From contig RCSS01000075.1 in NCBI GenBank assembly GCA_004000155.1, positions 1 to 25,913 on the forward strand: 25,913 nucleotides of DNA, given 5' to 3'. A program made the translations under genes and the position numbers. The notes below the pieces were generated by a model that saw only the letters and a list, made by a program, of their open reading frames with translations, had not been told where the DNA came from and ran no database searches. Of the stretch, positions 1-8,301 are shown piece by piece; the stretch's first letter is position 1; each line of letters starts with the position of its first letter. Source of the DNA: Tubulinosema ratisbonensis. Lineage: Eukaryota > Microsporidia > Tubulinosematidae.

Positions 1-376
1 TAGCTAAAGGTACCATTTATACCTGAAAAGTAACAATTAGACAGGTACTACTGTAATTAAGTTTGTGTTTCATTAAAATTAAAATAATTTTTTTTTATTT
101 TAATAAAATAAACTTAAATATAAATAAATAAAAAATTCTTTAATTTATTTATTTATTAAAAATTTATTTATTTTTTAAATATTTTAATGAAACAAACTTG
201 AATAAATATAAAAAATTTTTTTATTAATTTAGAATTTATTTATTTTTTAAGATATTTTCAATATTTTTTTGCTTTTTATTTATTCTTATAAAAATAAACT
301 TAAATATTTTAAAAAATAATTATTAAACTAAAATGTCACACTGACAAAATAAAAAATAAATTTATTGTATATTTGT
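1..376. other. AT-rich spacer with an inverted repeat
   Basis: No coding potential is visible. The stretch is almost entirely A and T runs. An imperfect inverted repeat lies at 59-79 and 181-199: the left arm reads AAGTTTGTGTTTCATTAAAA and the right arm is its reverse complement, lacking two bases. The arms are separated by about 100 bases of A/T runs that could also partly pair. Confidence 0.6.
59..199. repeat. Imperfect inverted repeat, arms about 20 bp
   Basis: The left arm at 59-79 and the right arm at 181-199 are reverse complements except for a two-base GT insertion in the left arm. The arms contain G and C bases, so the match is more specific than the surrounding A/T runs would give by chance. 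It could be a hairpin or the ends of a small decayed element. No flanking duplication was recognised. Confidence 0.5.
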
Positions 377-910
377 TTAATGATAAACCTTCTTAAACAA
401 ATACTCAGAAATAAACTTCATATATTTCTCTTTAGCAACATTTAATCTCATAAGAAAAGAATCATCTTTAATAACAGTATTATCTTTACTACTAGTAACA
501 ATCCCTCCCAAAAAAAACTCATCTAACAATCTAATCTCTTTATCATTAAAAAACCTTCTTACAAAACTAACATCCTTATCCAAACAATAAATTAAATCCA
601 TTTTGTTATCCTCACTGAAATAAGATTCATTTATTCTAATTCTTTTCAGTCTATCACTTACCTTGTCAAAAACTTCATTAACAATTTTTTCTTTTTCTTT
701 TAGAAGAACCATTTTACTTTTTCTTATCAAATTACTTTTCTCGATGACCCTTTTGTTCTCCAAATCTTTTGTTCTTTTACAAAACTCTTCTTCTAATTTT
801 AATGTGCTTTCTTCTAGAATACGTCTTCTTTCTGTTTTGTACTCTTCGTTTGCCTTTGCTTTTAGTTCGTCTACCTTCTGTTCTACTTCATGGGTCATGA
901 ATTTGATCAT
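377..910 (-). CDS. VMA4: V-type H+-ATPase subunit E
   Basis: This is the peripheral-stalk subunit E of the vacuolar proton pump, which with subunit G tethers the V1 catalytic head to the membrane sector. The 177-residue frame has the family layout: a charged N-terminal coiled coil (about residues 5-75, with repeated E/K/R heptads and the typical EEYKTERRRILEES-like start) followed by a small globular C-terminal domain containing a GGI motif near residue 134. It is shorter than fungal homologues (about 230 residues). The annotated ATG is probably internal: the codons just upstream (VQNVTQDVER) continue the subunit E N-terminus, but a single N at 941 shifts the only nearby ATG (942-944) out of frame. 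With the N removed the protein would be 188 residues. A CCACCC motif lies just upstream at 957-962. Confidence 0.9.
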   Translation of the reverse strand: MIKFMTHEVEQKVDELKAKANEEYKTERRRILEESTLKLEEEFCKRTKDLENKRVIEKSNLIRKSKMVLLKEKEKIVNEVFDKVSDRLKRIRINESYFSEDNKMDLIYCLDKDVSFVRRFFNDKEIRLLDEFFLGGIVTSSKDNTVIKDDSFLMRLNVAKEKYMKFISEYLFKKVYH

Positions 911-956
911 TCTTTCTACGTCTTGTGTTACGTTTTGTACNCATTGTGAAAATGAA

Positions 957-962
957 GGGTGG
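957..962 (-). promoter_or_regulatory. CCC-like start-proximal motif of the VMA4 gene
   Basis: Read on the minus strand this is CCACCC, 12-18 bases upstream of the ATG at 942-944. CCC-like motifs directly upstream of start codons are an established transcription signal in microsporidia. Its position supports a start near 944 better than one at 910. Confidence 0.5.
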
Positions 963-1261
963 TAATTTATGCTTGTGGAATGAAAAGGTCTTTTTTAATT
1001 TAAAATAAATTTATTAAAAAAAGAATTTTATTACGATTTGTTATGTCTTATTTTTATTAAATTATATTTATAATTTAAATATTCAAATTTTATAAAAAAA
1101 AATTGTATTTATAAATTAACTTTTATAAAGTATATTAAAGATATTTGATAAAAGTATCAAATAATTTAATATTATTTTGATGTGAATCTGTCTTGGATTC
1201 TTGACATATTTGAAAGAATAAAAAAAAACAGAATAATTTATTTACCTTTAATAGATTTAGA

Positions 1262-1380
1262 TTGTCTATCCTCTTTATATAATATAATATTCTTACTTGA
1301 TAAGAAACATTAATAATGTGTTTCTACATAATTAGGCATAGCTCTAGATACTAACAAAATTTATCCTCTAAAACCCATGT
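1262..1380 (-). repeat. Dispersed repeat, inverted partial copy
   Basis: The reverse complement of this stretch matches the middle of the copy at 2481-2695. Shared words in the same order are ATGGGTTTTAG, GTATCTwGAG, ATTATGTAGAA, TGTTTCTTA and GAATATT. It lacks the segment that precedes the conserved end of the other copies. Confidence 0.6.
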
Positions 1381-2120
1381 TTAACAAGATTAAGAATATA
1401 GGTAAGAATAAAAATTTTATGAACGATATGAATGCTTGTATGTTTTTCTGTGCTTAAAAAATCAAAAATTTTTCACATCAAAACAAAATCACTAAGAATC
1501 TATCAAGAAATTATTTCGAATATAATGATTTATTTTTATGTTTGAACACAAAACGGTGTCGTGATTTCTGGTCACTTGCCTAAAATTTTGTTTTTATTTT
1601 GTTTATTATTTTATAAAGATGCTAGCATATGGGTTATTTGTTTAATTTTATTTATACCCTAATTTTTTAAAAAATAAAGATCAATCCTTAGATTAGGATT
1701 TATGAGTATAATACAGAATTTAATATTGAAGTTTATAATACACAAAAAAGAGATTAATTTTAAGTATGACTTGAATTATCTTATTTTATTTTAAGTTTTT
1801 TAAACAGCCACGTCACAAGAATAGAAACATATTAAATTATTTTTCAATTCTCAACTTAAAATTAAAAACAGTCTTTAAGAATTTTATACATCTATTTATA
1901 GCTTGAAAAAAGTTTTTTTAAATCAAAACGCCTAATAACCAATGAAAGATAACTTTCCGTTAAATATAACTAAACTATTTAATTCAAATTTATAATTCTT
2001 AAAATAACGGTCTAAATAATTCCAATACAAAGTTTAGGCACTTGTTCGCAATAAAAAGCACAAAAATAGATTTTAGCAATATTTAATCAACTCTTTTGAT
2101 ATTCGGTATCATATTAATCT

Positions 2121-2340
2121 ATCCTCTAACTAAAGCTCGCAAGGTAAGGTAGACTTAGGCAGTCAAAGGAATGCGCAGGAAAGATTGTAACAGATAAAGA
2201 ACTACCTTTATATTGAGCTGTATCTAATTTTGTAGAAACATATTATACTGTATGCTTTTTATTTAAACGGTATTTTTATAGTATATAAAAAAGGTATAGT
2301 GATTAATCTTATTATGGATTTTTCATACTTGGACAAAAAA
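2121..2340 (+). repeat. Dispersed repeat, copy A
   Basis: This stretch aligns over its length with the copy at 2481-2695. Both contain in order TCCT, AAAGC, an AAGGT/GACTT/GGC/GTC block, a TGC/GGG patch, TGTAGAAxCATATT and a terminal TATGGATTT followed by GACAAAAA. The copies are too diverged for a recent duplication and have no shared open frame. The family is not recognised; a solo LTR, MITE or SINE remnant is possible. Confidence 0.65.
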
Positions 2341-2480
2341 ATGAACCAATTTAATTTTTTTTAGATTTTTTATTTTGTAAAACTTATAAAAGTAAAAGAA
2401 AAGCTTTTAATTTTTCAAAATGTTCTTATAACAATCATGTAACATAAATCCATTAGAATAATACACATCTATAAAATATC

Positions 2481-2695
2481 TCCTGTGATCAAAGCCTGCA
2501 ATATAAGGTGACTTTGGCGGTCTATAGAGTGCACGGGTATGGGTTTTAGCGCATAATTGGCTTGCAGTATCTTGAGAAACACCTGATTATGTAGAAGCAT
2601 ATTTTACATATGTTTCTTAAACTAGGCATGAATATTTTATATAAAAATACAGCGAAAAGATCTTTATATGGATTTCCTATCCATAGACAAAAATA
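2481..2695 (+). repeat. Dispersed repeat, copy B
   Basis: This is the best reference copy of the family in the window. It aligns with 2121-2340 (direct), 1262-1380 (inverted) and 5911-6050 (direct, 3' part). It is visibly richer in G and C than the surrounding spacer. I see no open frame and no clear terminal inverted repeats. Confidence 0.65.
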
Positions 2696-3066
2696 TTAAA
2701 TAAAAAAATATATTCAGAATATTACAAGTATACACATTCTCGAATTTAATTTTAAATTTTTGTAACCTTCAAGATAGAAGTTTTACCAAAAAAATTTAAT
2801 GTTAATTAATAGAAAAATAAAAATAGATTCTTTTTTCATGTTTTATTTGTAAAACATAATCATCCATCAATTTTATTTATTAAAACATTAAAGTTTTGAA
2901 AAAATTAAGAAATATTCAATTAAAATTTTACATCAAAATTGAAGAAACATGAAACTACTATAAGAGTAAAGAATATAAAATATTTTAAATGACAAAATTC
3001 ATTTAATAAGCCAATGTAAAAATTCTAATCCTAGAAACAATAAATCATTTTATAAACATATTTAAT

Positions 3067-3714
3067 TTATAATTGTTCATTCATTTGTTTTTTACTAATC
3101 AAGAATTTAAGTTTAACAATCCTTTCTCTCACATCCACAGGATACATATTTAAATCTTCTTCACCCATCTGATTAATCCTATTCAATATCTCACTCTTAT
3201 CATCCAAAGATAAAGAACTTTTAATCAAACCTTCTAACGTGCTAACATCCACCATTTTAAATCTTAAAAGTGATTGGTATAAAGCTATTATCAATGCTTT
3301 ATTGCTATCTAAAATGCTTTTTAGTTTGTCTGGCTGGTCTATTGCCATACGTTTAAGAAACAATAACACTTTTTTTAGCTCATCTTTGTCCATGCCATTC
3401 ACTACGTTCACTATCTCTTCTACGTCGATTGATTCGTGTGTCTCTGTGCTTGGTTTTACTGGCATGTCTGTCTCTGCGTAATTTATTTTTACAGGTCTGT
3501 TGTTAAAAACTAGTTTTAAGGATTGAACTGCTTGTTCTGCTATGATTGGTGATTCGTATTCTGCAAAGCCATATCCTTTACTTTTACCAGTAGTTCTATC
3601 ATAAACCATTTTGAATGATACTACTCTTCCTATGCTACTCAGTGCTTCTATTATCTTTTCTTCAGGTACCTCAAAATCTATGTTTCCTACGAATACTGAA
3701 CAGCCATGAGCCAT
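3067..3714 (-). CDS. RNA15: CstF-64/Rna15-like mRNA 3'-end processing factor
   Basis: This is the RNA-binding subunit of the cleavage stimulation factor (CstF-64 in animals, Rna15 in yeast CF IA), which recognises the region around the poly(A) site. The 215 residues hold all three family modules. An N-terminal RRM has RNP2 (CSVFVGNI, residues 5-12) and RNP1 (KSKGYGFAEY, 44-53), and between them the VSFKMVYDRTTGK stretch typical of CstF-64. A hinge follows (about 95-165), ending in an ALIIALYQSLLRFKMVD segment like the Rna14/CstF-77-binding hinge. A short C-terminal three-helix domain (about 170-205) has an MYPVDVRERIVKLK core. The long low-complexity linker of larger homologues is missing. 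The ATG is directly preceded by TTTTACCC, which supports this start. Confidence 0.88.
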   Translation of the reverse strand: MAHGCSVFVGNIDFEVPEEKIIEALSSIGRVVSFKMVYDRTTGKSKGYGFAEYESPIIAEQAVQSLKLVFNNRPVKINYAETDMPVKPSTETHESIDVEEIVNVVNGMDKDELKKVLLFLKRMAIDQPDKLKSILDSNKALIIALYQSLLRFKMVDVSTLEGLIKSSLSLDDKSEILNRINQMGEEDLNMYPVDVRERIVKLKFLISKKQMNEQL

Positions 3715-3722
3715 GGGTAAAA
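3715..3722 (-). promoter_or_regulatory. ACCC motif abutting the RNA15 start codon
   Basis: On the minus strand the sequence reads TTTTACCC followed directly by ATG. The same TTTTACCC word precedes RLP24 in this window. It fits the CCC-like transcription signal of microsporidia and implies an extremely short 5' leader. Confidence 0.6.
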
Positions 3723-3819
3723 TTAATAAAAAAACAATTATTTTACTGAAAAATATTAAAAAACCAATAAAATAAAATTAATTTTAAATAAATTAAATAT
3801 TAATAATTCTTTTTATTTA

Positions 3820-5700
3820 TCAATTCTTTTCTTTCAAATAAACAGGTATAGGCAAATATTTATATTCAATACCATTAGAAATACAAATATCATTCACTTT
3901 CTTAATAAACATACTTCTCTTTTCTAAATACTTTTCCCAATTATGCCAATTTTTTTTAAATTGTACATAAATTATAATATTAAGTTTGTTACAATCAGTG
4001 ATTTGATCATAAAACAAATGAAATTTATGAGTGAAAATTTCTGAATTGCTTAGAATGTAACATTTTATTTGGTAAGTTAAATTTGCTATTTTTTCACTGG
4101 GAATGAAATGGGATACTTGTAATTGAAGTGAGTCTAATTGTTGACCTGATCTACTAATATTAACTATCATTTTACGTAATAAAACATGATTGGCTATTTG
4201 TATTTGTGTACCATCAAACCTAATAAAATTGGTTGTGTTAATGTTAAACTCAGTGACCACTAAGTTATGGTCTTCATCATCAAAATTAATTATTACTCTG
4301 TCACCAATGTCATAAGGATGCATATTAAAAATAAAAATTAAATTATTGATTGTGTTTATCAAAGTGGTATGAAAAATTAAAGAAAAAGAAAAGGTTGTTG
4401 AGAAAAAACCAGTGGCTACTTTAATATCCCCAGAAGCTTTTAAGAAAAAAAGTGCTAAAGTAATTGTAAAAACAAAAAAATAAAGTAAAGTAAGAAACTT
4501 ATCAGAGGCTTCCTGCATTTTTTTAATGTTATTTTTTAAATAAAAATTTTCTTTGTAACTTTCGTCTATTAACCTAGCAATAAATTTTTCATCATCTTCT
4601 TTTACTTTTAAATAAACCATTAATTCATAAAATAAAGTATTTTCATTTTCTATTAATTTAGCAAGGAAGTCAAATAAAGAAATATAACCATATNTTACTT
4701 CATTAATTGCTATTTTAATGGTTCTTTTTTCTTGGAAGATTGAAGGATCTTTTGAAATAACTTCTTCTAAATTACCTTTGGGGTAAAAGTATTCTCTTAA
4801 GTGATCTATCATTTTATTTTTTATTTTAGTTTTTGACAGCCAAACTTTATTAGAAAATTCTGTTGGTTTTTCATGAGGTGAAATATCAAAGCCTGGTGTT
4901 TTATTTAAATAATCTATCAATTCAGTTAATTCTTTGACTTCTTCNCCTCTAAACCCAAATTCTTTAGAGTGTAAAGAAGTAAAAAGCCTTTCATATTTAA
5001 TAAAATTAATTCTTTTTTTAAGTTTGTCTAAACTGTCACTATTCAATATGTCAATGAACAAAGATTGTAAATAAAATTTCTTTATCCTGTCATAAAAATT
5101 TGTAAAGTCATAATTTGTTCTTAAATTTAAAATAGAAAACTTTGCTAAAGCACAAAAAAACACTGAAAAGATCAAAACATATAAAATTTGTAAAAGTGAC
5201 AGCTTAGCAAAAGAATTCTTAATAAAATAAAAATCACTCTTATTAAACACAATAATATAAATGGCTAACATTACAAAAATACCAAAATGTGGGTTTAACT
5301 CAAACAAGCCAATCATTTTTTTATTTTTTACTAAATTTACTAAAAAATGTTTAAAATAATAAATAAAAAAAGATAACAAAAATACACCAAGCAAAAAGGT
5401 AAGAAAAAATAGCAAAATAGTAAAAAAAGAGTATGAAACATTCTTTCCTTCTATGTTTTCAAATGTATAGTTACTTTTGTAAAATAAAAATAGTAAAATT
5501 AAGAATCCTATTGTTGTTATTGCTACTCTGAATATGTATTCTACAATATCTTTATTTTCTTGGACTGTGCTTTTTTCTGTGGTCATAGAAGCGACTCTTC
5601 TTGATATTGCAAGCTGATCTTCACTGCTTTCATCGTCTACAAACGTAAATGTTGTTGTTGAATTTGGATTTGGTTTTTTAAATGGTTGTTGACTTTCCAT
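3820..5700 (-). CDS. MscS-family mechanosensitive channel, eukaryotic (Msy/MSL) type
   Basis: This is a probable tension-gated ion channel of an internal or plasma membrane. The 626 residues have a hydrophilic N-terminus rich in S/T/Q and about six membrane segments: four in the first 200 residues, then two after a roughly 190-residue hydrophilic linker. The last is the pore-lining helix. It is followed by the MscS beta domain with the hallmark HPYDIGDRVII (about residue 470), an FDGTQIQIANHVLL strand and a C-terminal alpha/beta region. The cytosolic linker and MHPYDIGDRV wording resemble the fungal Msy and plant MSL proteins rather than short bacterial MscS. The frame is open upstream to a TTG, but the first ATG is at 5698-5700 (MESQQPF), which I take as the start. 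Two N bases (4694, 4945) leave one unknown residue each. Confidence 0.85.
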   Translation of the reverse strand: MESQQPFKKPNPNSTTTFTFVDDESSEDQLAISRRVASMTTEKSTVQENKDIVEYIFRVAITTIGFLILLFLFYKSNYTFENIEGKNVSYSFFTILLFFLTFLLGVFLLSFFIYYFKHFLVNLVKNKKMIGLFELNPHFGIFVMLAIYIIVFNKSDFYFIKNSFAKLSLLQILYVLIFSVFFCALAKFSILNLRTNYDFTNFYDRIKKFYLQSLFIDILNSDSLDKLKKRINFIKYERLFTSLHSKEFGFRXEEVKELTELIDYLNKTPGFDISPHEKPTEFSNKVWLSKTKIKNKMIDHLREYFYPKGNLEEVISKDPSIFQEKRTIKIAINEVXYGYISLFDFLAKLIENENTLFYELMVYLKVKEDDEKFIARLIDESYKENFYLKNNIKKMQEASDKFLTLLYFFVFTITLALFFLKASGDIKVATGFFSTTFSFSLIFHTTLINTINNLIFIFNMHPYDIGDRVIINFDDEDHNLVVTEFNINTTNFIRFDGTQIQIANHVLLRKMIVNISRSGQQLDSLQLQVSHFIPSEKIANLTYQIKCYILSNSEIFTHKFHLFYDQITDCNKLNIIIYVQFKKNWHNWEKYLEKRSMFIKKVNDICISNGIEYKYLPIPVYLKEKN

Positions 5701-6361
5701 AAATTTATGCAATTTTTATTTAATTTTTACCAAATATTTATTTTTTAATAAATAAATTAGAGTAAAAATTTTATTTGTTAAATAAATTTAAGGAGATAGA
5801 TTATTTTAGAATAAGCTAAGTTAAATATAAATTATTTTAGTTTATCACCTTAAAAATAAAGAATCTAAATTCATATTTTGCGTTGAATTAAATTTTATCG
5901 TGTAATTAAAACCACAACACATAGAAGCTATGCTTAATTTATTCAAACGTATTTTACCATATGATTATTTTCGAATGAGTAATTTTGTATATTATATAGT
6001 ACGTATAACCGAGATCTTTGTTTGGATTTCCCATTCCTAAGCAACAAAAGAAATTTTTAACCTCTTAAAAATACCTAATGTTTTGAAGCTGTGAAAATAA
6101 ATAACTTTTTACTTATTTGTAATATTCCTTAAGATATAACTTAAATGTTATCTTTTTAAGGCAATTTATGTTAATGTTTGGTTAATTTAACATTCTTTTT
6201 AGAGAATAGGATTATATTTTTAATATAAATCAAATAAGGAAAATATATAAAATTTAAGTTCAAAAATGTTGATAGAAAATATTACAATAAAAAAAGAAAT
6301 TACATTTTTTTAACTTAAGAGAAAAAGTAGAAAATATTNTTCATAAACAAATTATTTTATT
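5701..6361. other. Spacer with a partial dispersed repeat
   Basis: About 660 bases without a credible gene. The middle (5911-6050) is a degenerate copy of the repeat seen at 2121-2695; the rest is AT-rich sequence in which I see no feature. An N lies at 6339. Confidence 0.55.
5911..6050 (+). repeat. Dispersed repeat, 3' partial copy C
   Basis: It matches the 3' half of copies A and B: CATAGAAGC, ATTCAAACGTATTTTA, then a GAGATCTTTGTTTGGATTTCC block corresponding to AAGATCTTTATATGGATTTCC in copy B, ending in a CCAT/AAGCAACAAAA tail. The 5' half is too diverged to recognise. Confidence 0.5.
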
Positions 6362-6772
6362 TTAATATCCTTCAGTTCCAGATTGTTTTATTCTCATTTG
6401 TAAGACAGAATGTACCACCTCACTCCTAATAATCTCTTCAACAAATACATCGTATAATTCACCTCCACTAACAGTAAACTCAAATTTAGAATTCTTTGTA
6501 TAATGATCTGTATTCCTATTTATATGAACATTTACAACATTATCATTCAGAAAAACAGAAATTTCTTTTTCTAATGCTCTAAAGATTGCATTGAAACCAT
6601 GGTCTNTTGGTTTTAAATCTTTTAAAAAGTCAAAATCTTCTCCTGCGTGCCCNTGGTAATAATCTTTTCGAAGGACTGATATTTCATAACCTAAATTTTG
6701 CATTATAAAAGTGTCATGGGTTTCGGTCTCTTGTTCTCTACAAAATATATTTGCTAAAAATGTTAGTAACAT
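6362..6772 (-). CDS. Hypothetical protein, 136 residues
   Basis: I do not recognise a family. The frame opens with a short hydrophobic stretch (LLTFLANIF, residues 2-10), which could be a weak signal peptide but is short and lacks a basic N-terminus. The rest is an ordinary soluble mix with balanced charge, including GEDFDFL near residue 43 and a helical HGFNAIFRALEKEI segment. Amino-acid variety and the even use of G, H, W-poor and acidic residues unlike translated spacer argue that it is a real gene. Two N bases (6606, 6652) leave the frame intact, while a third N (6798) sits just upstream next to an in-frame stop. It is divergent from the MBOAT gene, with a 169-base shared upstream region. 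Confidence 0.6.
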   Translation of the reverse strand: MLLTFLANIFCREQETETHDTFIMQNLGYEISVLRKDYYXGHAGEDFDFLKDLKPXDHGFNAIFRALEKEISVFLNDNVVNVHINRNTDHYTKNSKFEFTVSGGELYDVFVEEIIRSEVVHSVLQMRIKQSGTEGY

Positions 6773-6941
6773 GCTTTTTTGTTTCTCTTTTCTTTAANAA
6801 AGACTGAAACTTTTTTCTTACAAAATTTCAACCTTCAAATTTTCTAACCAAAAAAATTAAAATTTTAAAAAAAGTGAAGTTTTGAATTTTTTGAATTTAT
6901 TGGATTACCTTTTGTTATCAAACAAATTTACAGATTAAATT

Positions 6942-8234
6942 ATGCACCAACCTGAACCAAGAATCTTAGATTTAATTATTTATTTATTGACGAAAAATAA
7001 TTATGACCTCACAAATGTGTTTGCAATAAAATTAGTGATTATATTTTTAGGATCTTTGTTAATCCAAAATTTTAATACTCAATTTTATTTTGGATTTGTT
7101 TTATTTTTGTGCACTTATTTGCCTGTAGAGATTTTATTGTTTCTTTCAGTTTTAACTGTAAATTTAGCTGTTATTAAAATAATAAAAGACACAAAAGTGA
7201 AACAATATTCAACTATTTTTTTAAATTTAATGGTAATTTTATTTTTAAGTAAATTCGATTACAAGCTGGGAATAAAAATGAGAGAACTTGGCAGCATAGC
7301 TGTAGAGTTCATTCTTTTGGTAGTTAAATCATATTACCTTAGTAAGAAAGATGGCTTATCTTACTTAAATATTTTAAATTATATATTTTTTATACCTGCC
7401 ATGGCAGCAGGNCCAGTCATGGATTATGATTTTTTACAAAATAAAATACCTGTTAATCATAAAATATTATCATTTAGATTATTAAAAGGGTTAATTTGGA
7501 TGATACTTGCCTTAAAAAGTGATAAATATTTGTTAAATGACCATTTAAATTTAAAAACACAGAAATTACCCCTGAAATTTTTTATCATGTATTTATTTGC
7601 TTTAAATTTTAGGTTAAAATTTTATTTTACCTGGGAATTTACTTCACTTTGTTATTTGTTAAACGGTTATGAAGTAAAAAATTATGATTTTTGTTTGATA
7701 GAATTTTCTATTTCACTCTCAGAAACAATCAGAAATTGGAATATACAAGTTTATAGATGGTTGAAAGAAGCATTTTTTAATGTTTTGTGCAAATATTCTG
7801 TATTCCTGGCAGCCATTTTTACTTTTATTTGTTCTGCAATCTGGCATGGAGGAAAATTAACAGATTTTCTTACTGCAATTTCTTTTTGTTTTGCTGTACC
7901 AGTTTTGAAAAACAACAATTTATTTTTTGATAAAATTTTGAATAGTAGATTAGCAATAGGAATTAATTCTGTCCAAACAGTCTTTTTTATTTCTTATCTC
8001 TCTTTACCTTTTGCTTATGATGACGTAAAAGAAACATTTTTTATGTACAAAGAGCTTTATTTTTGTGGTCATATTTTTATATTCTTTTCTTCTATTTCTC
8101 AATTAATTTATAATGTTTCTAGAATATTTATTAACAAATATAAGAAGAAACCAAAAGGCTTTGTTGAGTTTGCTGAAAATAATCCTTTTACATTTCTTTT
8201 TAGTGATTCTTTACAAATAAATTCACAAATTTAA
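6942..8234 (+). CDS. Membrane-bound O-acyltransferase (MBOAT), lysophospholipid acyltransferase-like
   Basis: This is a polytopic enzyme that probably transfers an acyl group from acyl-CoA to a lysophospholipid in the endoplasmic reticulum, as in the Ale1/LPCAT branch. The 430 residues are hydrophobic, with roughly ten membrane segments. Diagnostic motifs are the PAMAAxPVMDYDF block (152-164; the x is an N-containing GGN glycine codon) corresponding to the conserved GP-x-x-x-Y/DY segment, RNWNIQVYRWL (264-274) matching the Ale1-type WN-x-x-x-x-x-WL motif, and SAIWHGG (298-304) carrying the invariant catalytic histidine (His302). The WEFTSLCYLLNGYE region (231-244) also fits. Length is below the usual 450-600. 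The Dis3 gene follows on the same strand after only 67 bases. Substrate is inferred from motif likeness only. Confidence 0.85.
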   Translation: MHQPEPRILDLIIYLLTKNNYDLTNVFAIKLVIIFLGSLLIQNFNTQFYFGFVLFLCTYLPVEILLFLSVLTVNLAVIKIIKDTKVKQYSTIFLNLMVILFLSKFDYKLGIKMRELGSIAVEFILLVVKSYYLSKKDGLSYLNILNYIFFIPAMAAXPVMDYDFLQNKIPVNHKILSFRLLKGLIWMILALKSDKYLLNDHLNLKTQKLPLKFFIMYLFALNFRLKFYFTWEFTSLCYLLNGYEVKNYDFCLIEFSISLSETIRNWNIQVYRWLKEAFFNVLCKYSVFLAAIFTFICSAIWHGGKLTDFLTAISFCFAVPVLKNNNLFFDKILNSRLAIGINSVQTVFFISYLSLPFAYDDVKETFFMYKELYFCGHIFIFFSSISQLIYNVSRIFINKYKKKPKGFVEFAENNPFTFLFSDSLQINSQI

Positions 8235-8301
8235 AACTAAATTATTTTTTAATATAATTTTAAATATTTTATAAATTATTTTTGAATTATTTTATACCTC
8301 A

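Larger units (their letters stand above)
963..3066. other. Long gene-free spacer with decayed repeats
   Basis: I see no convincing coding region in about 2.1 kb. The stretch is AT-rich but contains patches with more G and C. Three of these are diverged copies of one repeat (1262-1380 inverted, 2121-2340 and 2481-2695 direct), listed separately. Another patch at 1551-1592 weakly resembles, in inverted orientation, sequence at the far right end of the window. No tRNA or rRNA signature was found. Confidence 0.6.

Noticed and set aside
663..965. Plus-strand frame of 100 residues over the VMA4 gene
   Set aside because: It is the antisense of a clear V-ATPase subunit E and consists of Ser/Phe/Leu runs expected from the complement of Lys/Glu-rich codons.
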